DNA of 32,703 nucleotides from the NCBI GenBank assembly GCA_964421245.1, contig CAYQVW010000015.1:1-32703 (forward strand). Direction: 5' to 3'. This document shows, one piece after another, positions 32,398-32,703 of this stretch. The first letter of the stretch is position 1. Each line of letters opens with the position of its first letter. Source of the stretch: CAYQVW01 sp964421245. Lineage in GTDB: Bacteria; Margulisbacteria; WOR-1; XYC2-FULL-46-14. The notes under the pieces were generated by a model. It did no database searches. It saw only the letters and a program-made list of their open reading frames with translations, and was not told where the DNA came from. The position numbers and the translations under genes are program-made.

Positions 32398-32658
32398 ATG
32401 ACCAAAAACAATAAAAACATAATAAATAAAGCTGTAAAAAAAATTGTTGAAGGGGTGCGTCCTGAAAAAGTAATTTTGTTTGGTTCAAATGCCCAAGGAA
32501 CCTTTAAGCAAGATAGCGATTTGGACCTTCTGGTTATAAAGGCTTCATCTTTGCGCAGAGATAAAAGGGATCGGAGAATTAGAAACTTGCTTTCTGATAT
32601 AATTTTTCCAATGGATATCTTTGTTTATACTCCAGAAGAGGTAAATAAATATACTTAA
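32398..32658 (+). CDS. Minimal nucleotidyltransferase (MNT, pol-beta-like)
   Basis: An 86-residue protein with the pol-beta signature GS-x10-DxD: Gly29-Ser30, then Asp41 and Asp43 (QDSDLDLLV), and a third acidic candidate in PMDIFVY near residue 72. MNT proteins of this size transfer nucleotides and are typically antitoxins to HEPN toxins. No HEPN gene is next to it here, though the window ends 45 nt downstream. The chain stops soon after FVYTPEEV, roughly 15-20 residues earlier than many family members, so the C-terminus may be trimmed. A 7-bp inverted repeat (32659-32676) follows the stop directly; it lacks a T tract and is not called a terminator. Confidence 0.8.
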   Translation: MTKNNKNIINKAVKKIVEGVRPEKVILFGSNAQGTFKQDSDLDLLVIKASSLRRDKRDRRIRNLLSDIIFPMDIFVYTPEEVNKYT

Positions 32659-32703
32659 ACCGAAATGATTTTCGGTAAAACCCTAAAAAGGCGAAGTTCT
32701 TAC

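Noticed and set aside
32659..32676. 7-bp inverted repeat ACCGAAA/TTTCGGT after the nucleotidyltransferase gene
   Set aside because: No T tract follows on the plus strand, and the stem is short. It could be a weak mRNA end structure but is not called as a terminator.

Overview
The window reads as an AT-rich piece of chromosome from an uncultured diderm bacterium. An outer membrane is implied by a TamB-like protein, a BamA/TamA-family Omp85 barrel, a PorV/PorQ-like barrel and secreted proteins with FlgD-Ig/type IX-like C-terminal domains. The gene mix (PorV-like barrel, DUF2341 secreted proteins, DUF1015, a short SMC) reminds me of candidate lineages such as WOR-1/Saganbacteria or Margulisbacteria. 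That placement is an impression, not shown by the sequence. No rRNA or tRNA was seen.

Layout. 27-3800 is one very large cytoplasmic-looking protein with a duplicated helical module and a C-terminal GNAT domain. 3836-9732 is a tight plus-strand operon: a large secreted DUF2341 protein with a C-terminal sorting-like domain, a small protein that is only a signal peptide plus that domain, a PorV-like barrel with periplasmic TPRs, a membrane-anchored ExeA-like ATPase with its own TPRs and zinc ribbon, and a CheY-like receiver. 9724-13123 holds DUF1015, a 76-aa helical protein, a 52-aa membrane protein and parB-parA. 13173-14688 is a REP/RAYT unit carrying a shortened CPBP protease-like gene; it sits between parA and rsmG, genes that are often neighbours. 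14681-23012 is a minus-strand run: M15-like peptidase, xerC/D, tamB, bamA, rsmG. metK (23094-24287) ends in a strong terminator and is followed by a small toxin-antitoxin-like island: an AbrB/MazE-like protein behind three tandem palindromes, then DUF4258 and DUF2283. 25257-30199 is smc plus a 15-repeat secreted protein. Divergent from smc are a sensor histidine kinase and a minimal nucleotidyltransferase.

The most striking whole-window signal is in how genes start. At about ten transcription-unit starts there is a good -10 box, usually with a -35 at 17-18 bp, ending only 6-12 nt before the start codon and with no usable Shine-Dalgarno, so the mRNAs should be leaderless or nearly so. Most genes inside operons, and metK, have clear Shine-Dalgarno sequences. 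Two divergent pairs even share or overlap their -35 hexamers; between smc and the histidine kinase one self-complementary TTGCAA serves both directions.

Other points of interest are an SMC of 778 aa with no visible hinge domain, the possible trans-envelope secretion module at 3836-9732, and the REP-flanked insertion whose terminal repeat supplies the rsmG stop codon.
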